DNA from: Lactococcus formosensis
GTDB taxonomy: Bacteria > Bacillota > Bacilli > Lactobacillales > Streptococcaceae
Direction of reading: 5' to 3'
NCBI RefSeq assembly: GCF_018403745.1
Contig: NZ_BOVP01000005.1
Span: 83,805 to 147,804, forward strand
Length of the DNA stretch: 64,000 bases
In this document: positions 62,724 to 64,000 of the stretch, piece after piece
Layout: every line of letters begins with the position of its first letter
Numbering within the stretch: position 1 is the stretch's first letter
Made by a program: the position numbers and the translations under genes
The notes under the pieces: model-generated
Databases searched by the model: none
The model's input: only the letters and a program-made list of their open reading frames with translations
Told to the model about the DNA's origin: nothing

Positions 62724-63755
62724 ATGAAAAAGAACAATTGGAAAAAAGGAGCAACTCTACTTGGACTTTCAGTTGGAATGCTGACATTGGGCCTACAAGT
62801 TGCTAAAGCTGACGAAAGTGCGATTAATAAAGATATCGAGAACTTTCAGCAACAGCTCAACTCGGAACTTTCTCAGACAAATGCAATCTATGCGAAAGCA
62901 ACTGTTTCACAAAACAAACTAAAATTAACGCAAGAAAAGATTGAAAATCTGAATCAAGAGATTGAAAGAACTGAGGGAAAATACAATTCCTTAAAAGAAA
63001 TCGTAGCGAAGCAAATGCGTTCAATGCAAGCCCACGGTGGAGCTTCAGCTTCTGTTCTTAATGTAGTATTGAATGCTAATGATTTTCATGAAGCGATACA
63101 GGCTTGGACAAATTTGAGTGTTATTTTAAGAGCTGAAGATGCGCAAGCTAAGGACTTAGTAGATACGCAGAAAACTTTGGAAACAATGCAAAGCTCTCTT
63201 CTACAAACAAAAGATGAGTTAAAAACCGCTCAAGCAGACTACCAAAAGCAAGCGGAGAATCTCGAAGAAAGTATCCATACACTAAAAAATAAAGTGGCTG
63301 ATAACCAGACCGTACTGGAAGAGATGAAAGCCCAAGCAGAAATGGCTAAAGATACTACAGTGGACGAGGACGGAGATAAGCCTAAAGTAGAGCCTTTGGC
63401 TTCAAAGAAAAAAGAAGAGTCTAAAACTTCGGAGGCTAAGGATACTACCATTACTACTCCAAGTAGTGATGGAGGAACTTCCTTGACCGTTTCAGCTACG
63501 GCCTACTCCTCAGATAACGGCTTAGGTTTCATCACAGCTACAGGGATAAATCTTCACCAAAACCCAATGTGTATTGCCGTTGACCCTTCTGTTATTCCCT
63601 TAGGAAAGATGGTTGAAGTACCAGGTTACGGTATTGCTATCGCAGGTGATACAGGTGGAGCCATCAAGGGAAATATTATTGATGTGCATCTTCCGACAAC
63701 AGCTCAAGCGCAAGCTTGGGGACGTAAAACAATACAGATTAATATACTCAGTTAA
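62724..63755 (+). CDS. Secreted 3D-domain protein with N-terminal coiled coil
   Basis: A 343-residue exported protein: signal peptide with cleavage near residue 29 (VAKADES), a PcsB/EnvC-like coiled-coil region at about 32-215, a charged linker rich in Lys, Ser and Thr, and a C-terminal 3D domain (VSATAYSSDNG, then AGDTGGAIKGNIIDVHLPT) with the three conserved aspartates of the Rpf2/MltA-like barrel. Proteins of this type act on peptidoglycan as putative lytic transglycosylases. There is no ribosome-binding site, and the -10 box lies 8 nt before the ATG. Confidence 0.85.
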   Translation: MKKNNWKKGATLLGLSVGMLTLGLQVAKADESAINKDIENFQQQLNSELSQTNAIYAKATVSQNKLKLTQEKIENLNQEIERTEGKYNSLKEIVAKQMRSMQAHGGASASVLNVVLNANDFHEAIQAWTNLSVILRAEDAQAKDLVDTQKTLETMQSSLLQTKDELKTAQADYQKQAENLEESIHTLKNKVADNQTVLEEMKAQAEMAKDTTVDEDGDKPKVEPLASKKKEESKTSEAKDTTITTPSSDGGTSLTVSATAYSSDNGLGFITATGINLHQNPMCIAVDPSVIPLGKMVEVPGYGIAIAGDTGGAIKGNIIDVHLPTTAQAQAWGRKTIQINILS

Positions 63756-63775
63756 AGATTACTGAAAAAATAAGT

Positions 63776-63806
63776 AAAAAACTCCTGCTTAACAGGGGTT
63801 TTTTGT
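63776..63806 (+). terminator. Terminator after the 3D-domain gene
   Basis: AAAACTCCTG and CAGGGGTTTT pair with one G-U around CTTAA and run into Ts. Confidence 0.85.
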
Positions 63807-63891
63807 CTTTCATCTGGATCTCCTATCGCTCTTATCTTCTGAAATTATTTTGAAAATCATAAGAAAAACATTACAATAATATTATATAGAT

Positions 63892-63916
63892 GTTATTGTT
63901 GTTACTTAACGATAAC
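63892..63916. promoter_or_regulatory. Inverted repeat upstream of the edge ORF, candidate operator
   Basis: GTTATTGTT (63892-63900) and AACGATAAC (63908-63916) are complementary apart from one G-U position and are 7 nt apart. The repeat lies 24 nt upstream of the ATG at 63941 and could be an operator or a leader hairpin. Confidence 0.45.
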
Positions 63917-63940
63917 GAAATATTTGACGGGGTAAAGCAG

Positions 63941-64000
63941 ATGACTTATAATCGGTCAGCACAGCACAGCACAGCACAGCACAGCACAGCACAGCACAGC
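63941..64000 (+). CDS. 5' end of an ORF beginning with a pentanucleotide repeat (partial)
   Basis: An ATG with GGGG 8 nt upstream opens a frame MTYNRSAQHSTAQHST... that runs off the window. From the fifth codon on it is made of the repeated pentapeptide AQHST encoded by a 5-bp repeat. Because the 5-bp unit is not a multiple of three, changes in copy number would shift the frame of everything downstream. The body of the protein is outside the window, so its nature is unknown. Confidence 0.5.
   Translation, partial: MTYNRSAQHSTAQHSTAQHS
63957..64000 (+). repeat. Pentanucleotide microsatellite (CAGCA)n, at least 8.8 copies
   Basis: The sequence from 63957 to the window edge is 44 nt of perfect CAGCA repeats and probably continues. 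It starts 16 bp after the ATG at 63941. No stop codon can arise in any of the three forward frames within the tract. Confidence 0.9.

Noticed and set aside
63957..64000. CRISPR array at the window edge
   Set aside because: The 5-bp units are contiguous without spacers; this is a microsatellite.

Overview
The window reads as chromosome of a low-GC Gram-positive coccus of the family Streptococcaceae, most probably a Lactococcus. The evidence is a tandem pair of acetate kinase genes (ackA1-ackA2), a lactococcin-972-type bacteriocin locus, a Leloir operon in the order permease-galM-galK-galT-galE with a GPH-family permease, a near-consensus lactococcal PurBox upstream of purA, CcpA cre boxes, and promoters that very often carry the extended -10 TGNTATAAT. 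The base composition, judged by eye, looks richer in GC than L. lactis and would suit the L. garvieae group; the species call is inference. No rRNA, tRNA, complete transposase, prophage or CRISPR array was seen.

Layout. 0-6.3 kb: end of an unidentified gene, a DUF3165 protein, a YtxK-like methyltransferase, ackA1, ackA2, pyrH-frr and cvfB. 6.3-10 kb (minus strand): RpiR regulator, PTS IIC and a family 1 glycosidase. 10-11.3 kb: msrA-yozE-glyoxalase-like operon. 11.4-14.6 kb: lactococcin-972-like bacteriocin with its DUF1430 membrane protein and ABC ATPase. 14.6-16 kb: rplK and rplA. 16-22.5 kb: a small membrane protein, a coiled-coil protein and hit, then an accessory block (LPXTG/MucBP adhesin, HAD phosphatase, Rgg regulator), then ecsA-ecsB. 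The block appears to separate hit from ecsAB, which are neighbours in many Firmicutes. 22.5-31 kb: cutC, small membrane proteins, an S66 peptidase, rlmA, two U32 proteins (TrhP1/2-like), a shortened NadR-like protein and a second RpiR regulator. 31-37.5 kb: the gal operon. 37.7-39.2 kb: an APC amino-acid antiporter with an upstream cre. 39-45 kb: yaaA-recF-small gene facing the yfmF-yfmH-rodZ-pgsA cluster. 45-50.5 kb: a T-box leader carrying extra hairpin repeats, hisS-aspS and two tandem YitT proteins. 50.5-54.3 kb (minus): hslO-clc, dusB and a small gene. 54.4-59 kb: PurR-type purA, a TetR regulator, and an unrecognised coiled-coil/membrane-protein pair. 59-62.6 kb: T-box controlled pheS-pheT. 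62.7-64 kb: a 3D-domain secreted protein, then the start of an ORF that runs into a pentanucleotide repeat at the window edge.

Most of the window is core metabolism and translation. The accessory or unusual parts are the bacteriocin locus, the adhesin/Rgg block, the hairpin repeats in the hisS leader, the pair at 57-58.7 kb and the edge repeat. The edge repeat has a 5-bp unit, is open in all three frames, and begins 16 bp after a start codon, which is the architecture of a slipped-strand phase-variable surface gene. A second theme is the number of genes whose extended -10 box lies only 6-8 nt before the ATG with no Shine-Dalgarno sequence, suggesting leaderless mRNAs.
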